DNA of 64,000 bases from Pinus tabuliformis (Eukaryota > Streptophyta > Pinopsida > Pinales > Pinaceae), in the NCBI GenBank assembly GCA_031772625.1, contig CM062814.1, positions 821,322,757 through 821,386,756 on the forward strand, given 5' to 3'. Under the pieces are notes generated by a model. That model was not told the DNA's origin. It worked only from the letters and a program-made list of their open reading frames with translations, and did not search any database. Of this stretch, positions 1 through 11,617 are shown one piece after another. The position numbers and the translations under genes were made by a program. Position 1 is the stretch's first letter. Each line of letters opens with the position of its first letter.

Positions 1-1417
1 GAGAGTTTCTCCTTCAGCGCAGGCACTGTGAAGGCAGTCTGCATTTCAACGCAGGTCCCATGAAGGCTACCTGCGCTGAATGTCAACTCCACAGTGTTAG
101 ACTTGCGCTGATCCAGTGTGGCTTTGTGCAGCTGGGGTTCTTTGCTGTCTATTGCCCTGTTTTGATCTCTGTTTTTGTAGCCTTTAACCAGCATAGGTAC
201 CAGTCTGATAACTCCTTTTCTTTGCTTAGATTCCGCCTCTTTTTGTACAAAAATGCTGTGAATGTTTTTATGTGTTTGTGGCGTCATTTACAGTTTTCCT
301 TTGCATGAGTAAAGTAGTAATCCTGTAGCCTTTGATTCAGATCTGATTGATAGTGATCTTAGAAGAGAGTTCATTGGCTGTTTTCAGATTGATTATAGAT
401 TTACTTTTGCTTATTGGTTTGAATTTGTCTCTTTCAAAGTGTCAAAACAAGTCTTTATTTCGAAGATCAAAAAGTGATTGTAATCTCTTCTACCCTTGTT
501 GATTTCGAAGAAAGTGAACTTGTTTGTATTGATCATTTTAAAAGCAAATTCAAAGTTGTGCAAAAAGCTTTCTTTGTAGGCATTTATACTAAGAAAGTGG
601 AAAACAAACACCTGCATTGTGCATTTTGCATTTGATAGTTTGCATGTTGGATTTAGGGAAAGTGCATTAGAGTGTGCTGATTGCTCTTTGAGAAAAGATA
701 GTGTAATTCTTTTCCCTTAGTAGCTAGGATTTTCAAAGTTGAAAAGATAATAAAGCTTGCTTATCATCTTAGACTGCATTTAGGAATTTGTATTATACAT
801 CTCGTGGTGAACCTTGAAAGGTAAACTTTAAAAATATCAACCTAAAATAAACTGAATGAACCTAACAATGCTTTGTAACATAACGCACAACATAGAGGTC
901 TAGGCTAGAGACGTGTTCCGGCGTCGTTAAGCCTAGTGACTGTCGATATCGTGGAAGGTGGGTGATTCGTCCTGAGGGACGATAGCGCTAGTACGGATTG
1001 TGCTCCCACGTACCGTCGCGTATATATTGGGAGACCCCTATAGGCATATATATTTTATCCTTAGGAAGCCATGTCGGCCGCCCTACTGATCGCAATGCAG
1101 TGAACACAGCATTCACGAAGATTGACCGCCCGTACCTTAAAAAGTATTCTGCGGTTTTGCGAAAAGTTTGGCACACCTTCTGCCTAGAACTCCAGAGCAG
1201 TTTCTTTTGGCCTTTTTCAGACTCTATAACAGAAAAAGTCCATCCGAGCATTTGTCACTTCGGGCTCGTTAAAACATCGAAGGAGACTAGAGTCATCTTT
1301 AGCTTTTTCTCGACTCTTTAAAACTGAAAAAGCAAGTTGTGTCTAAAGCGTCATTAACAATTTATTTTAAACAGAACAATCACCCATTAATCCTGCGTTG
1401 ATCTTTAGCTTGAAAAG
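1..1417 (+). other. LTR and/or leader of element E upstream of gag
   Basis: No convincing gene. Positions 71-90 carry CTGCGCTGAATGTCAACTCC, which recurs in variants at 5711-5785 inside the 3' LTR, so at least the left part is probably LTR-derived. A polyadenylation-like AATAAAG lies near 750. A TG/CA-type boundary may lie near 892 (CACAACA), but the two terminal regions are otherwise not obviously alike, so the boundary is uncertain. Three small hairpins occupy 1212-1333. No tRNA primer site was recognised. Confidence 0.4.
1212..1333. repeat. Three hairpins with related loops in the E leader
   Basis: Hairpin 1: stem CTTTTTC 1212-1218 with GAAAAAG 1232-1238, 13-nt loop containing GACTCTATAAC. 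Hairpin 2: CTTCG 1258-1262 with CGAAG 1278-1282, loop containing GCTCGTTAAAAC. Hairpin 3: GCTTTTTC 1302-1309 with GAAAAAGC 1326-1333, loop containing GACTCTTTAAAAC. Stems differ while loops share GACTC..TAAAAC. The same design recurs at 3548-4359 and, inverted, at 50762-51109. Confidence 0.75.
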
Positions 1418-2980
1418 ATGGAGCACACCAACCAAGGAATTCCTCTTGGTGGAAATCCTAGTCCCTTCTCCTCTTGGGGAGATGTTGGTGCGCCCCACAT
1501 GGCCACATTGTCGCTTCCAGGACTGACAATCGGCCTACCAGTTTGGCTCTTTTCAACCAGTGTCGTTCAGAACACCACCATTCCTGAACAGTCGAGTCAA
1601 CAGTTAGATCAGACAAGAGTTGCCTCCTAGCCTTCAACTTCATCTTCCTCCCCTCCTTCCTCTTCGCTTGACGGAACTGGTCGAATTAAAAACCAGGTTC
1701 CTAAGGAGAAGAAGGAGAAGAAGAAGAAAGAGAAGAAGAAGAAGGAGCCTAAGGCGACTGGGGGCAAACAAGTGTCGTCTAACAAAAATCCACACACCGC
1801 ACTCGTAAGGCCTAAATCGCCATGCGTCATATGCCAGGGAGACCACTTCCATAGAGATTGTCCCTGTATCCCCCGGATACTAAGAGACTGGTCCCCCTGT
1901 TTGCACAATTCGGTAGCATCGACCTCTGATAGCCATGTCGACTGCTCACCGTCAACTAGTGGGAGTGAAGCCACAGGACAGAACGGGAAAGCTAAATTTC
2001 CTTGCAGACTGTGTGAAGGCGATCACGCCATCCACCGTTGTCCCTTCTTAGATGAGGCAAAAAGAGTTCTGGAAGATCGCCCGATTTTACGAACGCATCT
2101 CCCTCCTGGATATCAAAGACTCCTGCCAAGTCCCTCACTAGTTGAAAACCCGGCTAACCCGCCCAGGTGGTCAGCCGAAGCACTTGTCATTGAAGATGAA
2201 CCATCTGGATCCATGCCTGACGAAAGTCAAAAGGTTGATACGGCAGTTGACCCGGTTTTGCCTTCAGAGGCTCCATCTTCGAATGACACCATCACAGAGG
2301 AGAATAAAGACGACACCGTCCAGATTCTCTTCATCAGCACTGACTCTGATGATCAAGGGGGCAATGCCACCATTCCTTTATCGCAGGAAGGAAGTTCATC
2401 GGAGCGATATCCGGCCGTCTATTCGGTCCCACCACCAAGCAACCTGGTTGTGTCCTTTGATTGGAACCAACTAGGCAGACCCCGGTTGCCAGCCAGTATA
2501 CCATTCAGAATTATTTGTCAAATATATAGAATGGTAATGGCTAGCACTATCATTGATGAGGGGGCATCTGTGAGTATCCTTTCCTCTATTGCTTGGAAAG
2601 CGCTTGGTTCGTCAGCGCTTTTACCTGAGATGAGAAATCTATCAGGTTTTGATAAAGGAACCAGTCGACCTTTAGGGATCCTCCCCAATGTGCCTATAAC
2701 ATTGAAAGGGAAGACCGTTCAAATGAACGTGATGGTCGTTCAAGGACCCTTGGATTATAACCTACTCCTTGGACGATACTATATATATTGCATGGGAGCT
2801 GTAGTCTCCTCACTCTTTAGAGTAATGTGTTTTCCGCATGAAGGAAGAATGGTCAAGCTCGTGGACCAACTTTCGTTTCCCGGATCACACATTGCAAATA
2901 GTCATGTGCCATCCCTAAATGGTATATTCATGCAAGAAGTGTCTCAACCCACGGTCCGTCCTCCTGATGAGCGCGAGTAA
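1418..2980 (+). CDS. Element E gag-protease region
   Basis: The main open stretch runs from 1772 to 2980 (402 residues), and coding character extends upstream to an ATG at 1418. A strongly basic Lys/Glu run lies at about 1690-1760. Two zinc knuckles follow (CVICQGDHFHRDC and CRLCEGDHAIHRC), both with spacing C-X2-C-X3-H-X4-C, one residue shorter before His than the usual retroviral knuckle. Near residues 262-350 of the 402-residue frame is a retropepsin-like domain with an active-site-like IDEGASVSILSS and a later LLLGRYYI flap/hydrophobic motif. This order (basic region, knuckles, protease) is the Gag C-terminus plus PR of a Ty3 element. No RT follows. The region is a fossil with about one break. 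Confidence 0.7.
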
Positions 2981-5513
2981 TCCGGGAGGATATGACTGGA
3001 ACCCAGGGGGCATGCGTCCTGGCCTGCTTCGGCAGGAAAACTTTTGGTATAGGGTAGGTTTCCGCGGGAGAATATGACTAGTCCGTACCCCGTCCGTGGT
3101 TGGAAGAGGGGTTGTTCTGGAATAAGATTCTTTTGTCAAAGTTATGTGAGAGGGCGGGGGTCGTCACTCACCTCTGTCTATTTCGGTAGACATTGCCGAG
3201 GAAGTGTTTTGTTTGAAAGATTAACGAGACAATCTTTGGGTAGCCTGAAAGAGGTAGGCCTCTCCCAGTGAAATGAAAGTTTCGATGGTAGAAAAGTAGA
3301 GGTAACCTTGAAACTCTGTTTTATACCTGGGGGAATGCAAACCTTTTGGAGTGCAAGCAAGGGGCGACTATTTATTTTTTAAATTTTTAGGTCCTCCCTT
3401 TAAACCTGTAGGTCTAACCCTTTAAACTCGTAGGATTAGCTGTTTCCTAACTTGCATGAAGAAAGGATGGGGAGCAAAGCTTAGTGAGATGAAGCTCCAT
3501 AAAAAATAGAATCTTGATGAGACACTCTTATCAAATGACTGGGTTTTCGAGCAGTTTTAGCATAAAGTTCATGCTCGTTAAAAAATAAACACAAGATCCG
3601 AGCAATTTTAACGTGGTCTTCATGCTCGTTAAAAAATAAATATAAGCAGTGAGCAGAGTTTCCTCCAGTGTTTAAGCTCATTTTTAACTAAAAAATGAAC
3701 CTACCCCGATAAATAACCACTGTGAATGTAATATCATCAGCCGTTAAAGCCTTGGTCGTGTTTGCACCTGCCACCTCCACTTTTCATTTGGCCGATCGTT
3801 CACCTCCATATGATTGTTTACCCATTTTGAGGAACAGCTGCGAAGAGTGATTTCACCTAGCCATCCTTGTGACACTGTCGTGATTGGAAAATTCCAACCT
3901 GTACCTGGAATCTGTTGCTATCCCTGTTTATCACTCGTTCCTCAAAAGACGAGTCTTCTTTAAGCTCTTTTCAATTGACTCGTAAAATATGAAAAAATTG
4001 CCGAGTTTTGGCTTTCCAGCTCGTTAAAGGACAGGAAGAGCTATCCCTCCTCTAGATTTTAATCTTTTTGGACCTGAGGGATTATTACACAAAAAGGTCG
4101 AGCGCTTGTTTTATTCGGCTCGTTAAAATTATCGAAAACTCATCCCTTCTGTATTGTTTTATACTTTTTCGGACTTCAGGGATTAGATGACGAAAAAGGA
4201 ATTTTGGAGTTAACTTTATGTACCTTTTCAGACTCTCTAAAAATGAAAAGGACCGAGTTATCCTTGTCATTAGACTCGTTAAAATTGTTAAATAGCGACA
4301 AACTTGTCTTTAGACGAGAACGAGTTTCACTATCGCTAGGCTCCTTAAAACATAGCGATGGGCTTGCCCGAAGGGCAGGTTATAGAACAAGCATATGTTA
4401 TCCTCCTCAAGCTTGACAAAAATAAAGAGGTACTGGTCAGCAATGACTGGGGAAAAATTGGGAGAAAATCAAGAAAACTTTGATGGTAGCAGGTCGCTCT
4501 TGAACATGACACTTTTCCTCCGTACCACAATCGGGTTGGGTTGTTTCATTCACCAGTCACATCACCATGGTCTCGCCATACCATCCATATTTGGGGTAAT
4601 GCTACCAATCCATCGCATCAATGTCGCCATATGTTCAAGAGAAGTCGTTCAGAAAGAGTCAACCGGGTCCCATCCACTGCCATACATTATCCTTCATCCA
4701 TTCATGACCGCCACCCTGAATCATATGTCACAGATCGTTTTCACCTCCATTAAAATCATTAGCTCCATTCCGTGTCACTGATGTGGGATTCATCAAGGCC
4801 CTCCTTTGACGGATCGCTTCTTGTCGACATCAGCTCATTATCCAAGAAGTTGATCTAGGAACAACCCCTTCAGTACTTTGAAGCTTGCATGCCTCAATGG
4901 CAAGTTTCTCACTTCCGGCGACGGGTATACATCAATGACCTTCAACCAGAAGATTTTGCGTGGTGTTCGACGCCAAGTCCTTTATTCACACCACGTGAAT
5001 TGTACTGCAGTACCTTGAGGGTCATTATCATTATCGGTGATTCCTCTCGCGCTTGTTAACGGTTTACATCATTGACCGGTAATCAAGCGATGTCTTTCCA
5101 TGTTCGACTTCAGTGCAATTCTCACATGGATCGACTTGTACTTAGAGTGAAGATTGAACGAGTTTGAAGACCTCGGATCTAGTTTCATCCATCTGGGTTG
5201 CGATATATATTCAGGAAAGATAAAGACATTTGACATGTACATCATTGCAGCAGATGATCATCCTACTCAAAGGATGATAATTTCGCCAAAATTATCAGTC
5301 TACCATCAGACGATCGTCTGTTCTATGTACAAAAATGAATTTATAAAGCTGAGCATGGGAATGCCCGCCTCAGCTAGATCATGAAAGCAGTATGAATCAT
5401 AATGTATTGTATTGTATTTTATTACAGGTCTCCTCCCAGCAGATGGATGAACTTCGGACCCTCCTGGATAAAGCATTTCACCCTATAAACGGCCTCATAC
5501 TTTAGGGGGAAAC
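2981..5513 (+). other. Element E non-coding stretch between protease and 3' LTR
   Basis: About 2.5 kb without a recognisable gene. It holds the hairpin array at 3548-4359. A segment at about 4380-5150 matches about 49900-50640 of element D in inverted orientation; for example the strings around ATGTTATCCTCCTCAAGCTT near 4396 and CGCTTGTTAACGGTTTACAT near 5050 have counterparts in D. Small ORFs here, such as 5154-5384, have no recognisable motif. It corresponds to the D region between its antisense gene and its 3' LTR. Confidence 0.6.
3548..4359. repeat. Hairpin array with variable stems and conserved loops (element E)
   Basis: Near-tandem 50-bp units start the array: CGAGCA/TGCTCG at 3548-3577 and 3599-3628, then TGAGC/GCTCA at 3650-3680, a paired change in the stem. 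Further hairpins: ACTCGT/ACGAGT 3933-3954; TTTTCA/TGAAAA 3968-3995; CTTTTTG/CAAAAAG 4064-4096; CTTTTTCG/CGAAAAAG 4164-4198; CCTTTTCA/TGAAAAGG 4223-4251; ATCGCTA/TAGCGAT 4332-4359. Loops fall into two kinds: GACTC-(N)-TAAAA of 13-16 nt, and GACYTSAGGGATTA of 19 nt. The spacing and alternating loop types do not fit a simple tandem repeat. Confidence 0.75.
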
Positions 5514-6608
5514 TGTTATAGACATTTTTTTGCCTTACAGCATGGAGCATGAAATGTCCATAATCTAAGGGATCCAAAGTCCCTAAACATGTTGTTCCTA
5601 CCCCTAGAGGAACAAGGCAAACCAACCACAGCAATTCACAGAAGTTCTCCACCTGAAAACACTTAAAAACAAGCCAATTCTGGATCATGTCAACTGCTCC
5701 ACTGAGCATCTGCGCTGAATGTCAACTGCTCCACTGTCTACCTGCGTTGAATGTCAACTCCAACAAAGGCTACCTGCGCTGAGCGTAATTGGACAGGTGG
5801 CAGGCTCATTCCTCAATGTGTCAATGCCCAGGAAGCTTCCAAAATGACACTTGCATCAAGGAATTCGACTGGTGATGAGTAAGAGGTTCCAAATCTCCAA
5901 GTGGAAGCAAGAACCTCCAAGTGGACTCAAGAACTGAGAGAGGGAGAGGACACTAGTCAGATCTCAAGCTGACTCATCCTCTCACCAAAATAACTATATA
6001 TAGATCTCTCCTCCATGGGATCTAAAGGCTGGAATTTTGTTATTGCAAAGAATTGCTGTTGGTTTGTGACTGGAAAACATTGGGTGCTTAATGCTTTGAA
6101 GGGAGCTGAAGAAGGAATTCCATTCTGCTGGGAAGGAGATGCTGGATTGGAGCCCTATGGGTTGTATCTCTTCCTAAACCTTGTTATCAATCAATAAAGC
6201 TATTTTGATTCCTTCCTATATGCTGGTGTATTTTGTATGATTGCATTAGTGTATTTGATTTACTTCTAATCCCGAATCATTTATGAATATGTATATTTGC
6301 CTTTGTGTTGTGTTCTTCTCTTGTCGCAAGTAGCTGTTCTCTTGTCACAAGTAGCTGTTCTCTTGTGATCTCGTGGGAATCAAGTAGTTGTTCTCTTGAG
6401 CAAGCGAGGAGGCAAGTAGCTGTGGACACCCAAAGAGAAGAGGATCTAGATCGAGAGACAACCGGAAGACAACGGTAAGTCTACCAATCTCCCCTCTTTC
6501 ACATTTCATAAAGGAAGAAATCATAATAGCTGTATTTGTTTGTTGCTAAGGCGCTGTCACACCTTAGGTGGATAGGATCGTCTTGCATAGGCATTTTTCC
6601 CCACAACA
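5514..6608 (+). repeat. Element E 3' LTR
   Basis: It begins TGTTATAGAC directly after the polypurine tract and ends CCCCACAACA, giving TGTT...AACA ends. The start and end resemble those of the D LTR read on its own strand (TGTTACACT... and ...TTTTTCCGCCACGACA). A TATATATA box lies at 5995-6002 and an AATAAAG polyadenylation-like signal near 6193. Variants of CTGCGCTGAATGTCAACTCC are clustered at 5711-5785. The following bases, from TGACC, belong to background G, as shown by homology with 60000-60240. Confidence 0.65.
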
Positions 6609-7944
6609 TGACCCTCGACATTCCCCTTTATGACAGTTCATTTACCCTCATGACCCTTCATCTACTCTATGATTGTTACATCCAATTATCGACACTTGAC
6701 TTACACTTGACATGACGTTACATTACAATGCACATGTACTCATGAGAGATAACATGGCTTGAGCAAGCCATGCAAGACATCATTAACACTCGGTATGTTG
6801 TGATGAGATCAACTCTTTGACATGCTTGTGATGTGATTGTAGTTGGAATATTCTGGTTGTTGTAGCAATGTATGTTGTTTAACTTACGTATTTGTGTATG
6901 AACTATTTTGTATGCAATTGTATGAATCTTGTTGCAGATGTGTTGTTGGTTTGAACATCACTTTGGATTTATCACTATCTTTCTTTCCAGCTGGTGATGC
7001 ATCTTTTCTCATGTGTTCCCTTCCAAGCCGAGTACTATTACAGGTTTCCAAGGGGTGCACTCACCTCACTCCCCATGTGTTAGAACCTTTCATGCACCTT
7101 CCTTGGCTCGCCGCAGCTATCACACCCTTTCTACCAACAGAGTTATCTTACTTGCCTTTGTGCGAAATCGCAGTAAAGGCATTACCATATGACCCACTTC
7201 TGGGACTCCTACACCAAATGGTTTGAGGTCTAATTGGGACTTCTTACTGGGGAGATCCATTGACATGTTGGCGGGTCCAACACTATCAACATTTTTGGCG
7301 TTAGAAGGAGTGCCAGATGACAAGTTGTGTCCTCTCATCCAGTTTTGAACCTTTTCATACCTTTCATGGATTCTTGCACTCTTCTCCCTCCATGATGTTT
7401 TTCGAATCGTGAAGATGTCACCATCACGAGGGAGTTTTTCGATCACTTTTCCAATTACATGTATGATGGTGAAGGCGAAGTGGCCTGGCCTGAGTAGTTA
7501 CATGACTTTCTTTCCATGTTTCATGAGGAAGATGGGTGTTCTGACGAACATGCCATCTTGCTGCTTGCATACACACTTCACGAATATCCACTTTGATAGT
7601 TGTGTAGCCTACCGGCTGACAGCGTGCACTCACTTGAGAACTTCTGTGATCTCATTGAAGACACTTTCTATCATTTTGATCTAGACCATCTTGACCGAAA
7701 ACTTTTATAGCAACAGAAGGCTCTGCATGAATCAATTATGGATTTTTGGCAGTGCTTCTGTGACTTGCAGTTTCAAGCTCCAAGGAGCGAGATGAAATTT
7801 TCCTATCTTTGGGACCAATTCGAGTATTGCCTTAAGAAATCTACCTGTCCCATGAAGAAACTTGAAATCAAGCCTCGTTCAACATTCTTCAGTGCGGGAG
7901 CTCCACAATCTCATGCAGATGCAGTCACTGTCTCAACTGACTGT
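6609..7944 (+). other. Background G, segment 1 (old degraded element)
   Basis: This is the sequence into which E and A inserted. Positions 6609-6836 match 60000-60240 in inverted orientation, and about 6836-7260 match about 60490-60920 directly. Reverse-strand coding similarity at 7120-7446 (shared KSQLDL..FGVGVP.VGHMVMP) is paralogous to the reverse-strand ORF at 60840-61139. From about 7410 to 7944 the + strand has a degraded gag-like stretch with an ESIMDFWQCFCDLQFQAP-like segment, interrupted by element A. It is a heavily broken fossil. Confidence 0.5.
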
Positions 7945-10007
7945 TGGTGAGCTCCAGTATTGCAGCAATAATGCTGCAACTCCTGGGACTCCCTTCTTTA
8001 CTTTTATCAACCCGGTAGTTCGTAACAAACTTGGAAGCGACGGTGTTGTATGCACAAGTACTAGCTCTTTTCGCAGCTGTCATTTGGTCAGCTGGCACAA
8101 GTCCGCTAGGAGCTTAAGCCAACTTCTATGAGCTCTAAGAAGAAGATTTTTAACTGATGGATGAAAACTAACTCAAAGAAGGCTGATCTACTTGCAGAAA
8201 GAAACTGGAAAGCTGAAAGGAAACGTAAACCCTAGCAAACCCTAATTTTACCAACTATCCCTATTGATGCAAGAAAGAGGATGCAAGCTAATGAAAGAAA
8301 TTCCATTGACTTCTAGGAAGGAAATACATGTATCTAAGCTACTTCTACAGTAACATCTGAAAAAAAACATCTTTTTGTATTTTTGAATAAGTTGCCAGAA
8401 TTATCATGCATGTGATTTGACTGTTTTGACTATGCAAAGGTGGATTGGCAAGAGGAAATGCTTGGAGGAGGTAAAGAAGGTTCAGAGAGGGCCTAAGGGG
8501 TCCCTAACACCCTTCCAGAGAGTTTCACGGAGTTTGGCTATCAGGAAACCTCATTCGTGAGCTTCTACAGGAAGTCTGCAGGGGTTCTACAAGATGTCTG
8601 TGATTTTCTACAGGATGTTTGTAATTTGTCTACAGGATGTTCAGAAATGGGATTTTGGAGGATGGATGGAGGAAGAAAGATGAAGGAGTGGGTATGGAGG
8701 TGGTCCAGGACTTGGTGGATGGAGTTGAGGAAAGATGTAGATGGCTGGATTTGTTCAAGGAGGACTGAAGCCATGTTGCACAAAAACTAGGGTTATGTGA
8801 GCAAATGGAAAACGTAAGGCAAGAATCTGAGTTGAGGGATCGAGCAGATGGGTTTGATGGAGTATGGGTAGATGGAGAAGTGGTACAGGTGCTCTACAAG
8901 TTGTTTTTCCAACTGAACCAACGAAGACTTGTAAAATCAAAGACCTAGTTACGTTGACCTAATCTGATCTAGCTGATAGTAAAGAGAATGAACAGAAGTT
9001 TGAACTGCAATGAAAACATGTATACTAACTTATGCAACTAAGAAAGAAAAGGTCTGAACATGTAACCAACTTCTGTAAATGAAAACCAAATGCTAGTGAT
9101 TCCATGGCAATGCAAAGTCAGTGTTTTTGCGGGCAGCAAAGTCACCTTGATCCCAGCTCCTGATCCCACTGAGGGAGAGGTGAAATCAGAGGTGTTTGAT
9201 GGCCCTTTTTTGAAGCTTTTCCCTGTTAACAACCTATCAACTAAATCTGAACATCAAAAGTCTTTCTAATCATCAACAGTGACCTAGTTAATCAGCAAGA
9301 TTTAATCTACTTAACAGAAATGATTTTGCAAATACATAAAGAATAATAACAATACATAAAGGAGGCCTTAGCACTCGGGTTGGGCCCAACCCCAAGAGCT
9401 GCAGGCTCCTATAAAGAACTCAGATCTGATGCCAAGTAAAGTTGCTTCTCATTACTAAAAAATAATCATCAAAAGAAAGTTATACAACAGTAGCTAAGAA
9501 AACGAGCTGAAAAGGACAACACTATAGTGCAAATACCAACAGTTCCAAAAGTAAATTACGAAGGCTGAGGCCTTCCTATTTGTACACTATGAGGGGCCTA
9601 ACAGCCCTCCTAAATTCAAGGGACTCGGCTGTTCCAACTGCTAGTAAACAGTCACTCTTCCCAAAGCTGCTCGGCTGCCTTTAGAACTCGTTTTGGTGGC
9701 CTGTTGAGCTCGGAGTTAAGGGTGGAGATTTCAAGGAAGGGCCATTTAATGCCAAAGAAAACCTCCCTACGAATCCTCACCTCAAGCTTGGCTGTCACCT
9801 GGGCCATAATTTCTTGGTTTTGCTCCAAAATTTGTCCAAAAAACCTAAAATGACCACGTATTAGCCTCCTTGGTAGAGTGACCACCCTTATTCTTTCAAA
9901 TAACATAAACATACTAGAAAAACATGCATAATCTATGAAAATGGAGGATTGAACAAGGAAAATTAGGCAAAATGATCCCAATAAGTTACCCAATTTTGGG
10001 CTCATCA
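7945..10007 (-). repeat. Element A 3' LTR (left copy)
   Basis: It begins TGGTGAGCTCC and ends GGGCTCATCA on the + strand, the complement of TGATGAGCCC...CACCA. Length is 2063 bp against 2120 bp for the right copy. The difference includes a shorter A-tract (8 against 49 bases, at about 8360) and absence of a short block present near 21165. Four copies of the TTCTACAGGA-type motif lie at 8571-8640. Confidence 0.9.
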
Positions 10008-11610
10008 TCACCCCCCCGCTAAATGGGTTGCTCATCCTCTGAGCAACTAGTCCAGCTCATCATCCTTTATGGCTTTGATTTCCTCCCTCACGTCCCAGGC
10101 CTCTGTGGTGATATTCTCTTCCCGGTCGTGGAATCCTGCCTTCCTTTCCACTTCCTCCCATTGTCTACCTTCCTTCTCTTCCTTCACTCCTTCTAGCAAT
10201 CCCAAAAGTAAAGGAGGATTGAATTTCAGGCCAATCCAATTGGCCTGCAAATTCTACATCAACTATTTGTAGAGAGGTACCCTTGCCAAGGCTTCCCTCA
10301 TCCTGGTGGGAGAGTGGTATTCTTTTATCTTCAGGCTGGGAGGCAGTGTGTTCCACCGCCTTGTGCAGGCATGCAGGCAGTTTTCTCCCAACAGTCTCTC
10401 CATGTCCTCAAAGTGGGCAATGGCTTGAGCTTGTTGCTCAATGTATTCCGACAGATCCCGAGGACTGTTGGCCAAGTGCTGGTGGGCGCTTATCACTGCT
10501 GAGGGGTCATCCGGCTCTTCTCTGATCATGAGTGGCTCACTGAGCTCTCCACCTATGATACTGCGGACCTCTGCTGCTCTCTTCTCCTCATGACTCATCC
10601 AAGAGGCCATGGCCATAAGATGGACATCTCCTATCACCGTGTTGGGATCCCATGCGTTCATGTTCGGAAGGGCGAAGTTGTGCAAGTAGAACTCTGATAA
10701 TTTGGCCCTATCCTCTGATGAACTACTACCACATAGAGCTGCAAAATGATGATAATTTTGGAATGGGGTGATGCCCCTTTGGGCCAAGGTATTGATCTGA
10801 AACTGTAACCACTGATCCTTGAGGTATAGGGCATAGGATTTGGTAGGCTACCTACACTGCAGAGCTTCCATTTCCCAGCTAGCCATGCAGGCCATTTGGG
10901 CCTCCTTTTCTTGTACCTGCTATTTCAGAGACTGTATCTCCAAGCCTGCTTGCAATTCTTTTTCCTGTAGCTGTCGATTCAGTGTCTCAATTTCAGTCTG
11001 CATCCCTTCCTTTCTCTGTTGTTCATCAGGGGTATCTTTGGCTGTTGTGGGCTCCTCCTGTTGCTATTGTTCTCCCAAGATGGGAGGCCTGTCTTCCTTC
11101 CTTTGTCCCTGTAACTGTAACTGCTATCTAGGCAGCTAATTTTCTTCCTGTAGCTTGACCCGCTAGCTGCTCTCCACATGTCGTACCATAGCCAATTCCC
11201 TTCTTGCCTCTTTGAGTTTTTCCTCCAGAGGACCTATATCTGCCACACCCTTGGAATTAGCGATTTTCATCCAAGTGTGGGTCCTCACTCTCTCTTCTTC
11301 TAGTGCAAGGAAAAGTGGCACTATGAATTTTTGAGGAATGATCTTTCCGGCCTCTAAGAAGTTATAGTAGGAGCCCAAGCTGGGCTAGGGGCTAGGTTCC
11401 ACAATGTTCTCCACCTTTTCTTCCTCCTGTGGTGATTTAGTTGCCTCACCTTCCATTGCTTCGGTCTCCTTCAGCCTAGCCAGTGTCTCCTGTAGAATAG
11501 TCTCAGCATCCTGTAGAGAGGCCTTTGTGTCCAACATTTTCATTCTTTCTCTCCAGGTGGATGTCTTCGGGCTTCCCCATTCATAAGTGATGGATGCCTT
11601 GGAGGGGGAC
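10008..11610 (-). pseudogene. Element A: extension region downstream of ORF3, coiled-coil-like
   Basis: Between ORF3 and the 3' LTR, element A has about 1.6 kb that element B lacks; B's ORF3 ends right at the polypurine tract. The clearest open piece is 10787-10263 (174 residues), rich in Glu, Ala, His and helix-formers with an IEQQAQAIAHFEDMERL segment, and an upstream piece at 11378-11163 contains EEKLKEARRELAMV. The strings between them are Gln/Glu-rich and look coiled-coil. I do not recognise a named domain. It is a fossil in an element that is already broken. Confidence 0.45.
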
Positions 11611-11617
11611 CTCTCTT

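Larger units (their letters stand above)
1..6608 (+). mobile_element. Element E: Tat-like Ty3 LTR retrotransposon, 5' edge outside window
   Basis: Parts seen in order: an upstream LTR/leader region, a gag-protease ORF (from 1418), a 2.5-kb non-coding stretch with a hairpin array, a polypurine tract TTTAGGGGGAAAC (5501-5513) and a 3' LTR (5514-6608). No reverse transcriptase, RNase H or integrase is visible. The 3' LTR ends and the stretch at about 4380-5150 resemble element D in inverted orientation, which puts E in the same Tat-like lineage. It is a broken, partial element; about one break is seen in gag-protease besides the absent pol. Age cannot be judged because the 5' LTR is not clearly paired with the 3' LTR inside the window. 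Confidence 0.65.

Noticed and set aside
1212-4359. Hairpin array as a CRISPR array
   Set aside because: Repeats are not uniform, spacing is irregular, and the variable part is palindromic rather than spacer-like; the context is a plant retrotransposon.
6843-7226. A 127-residue Cys-rich + strand frame as a secreted peptide gene
   Set aside because: It lies in sequence homologous to a reverse-strand coding remnant and to 60509-60697, where the frame is not kept.
8220-8260. AAACCCTA strings near the A LTR as telomeric repeats
   Set aside because: Only isolated units occur, not a tandem array, and they are present in both LTRs as ordinary sequence.
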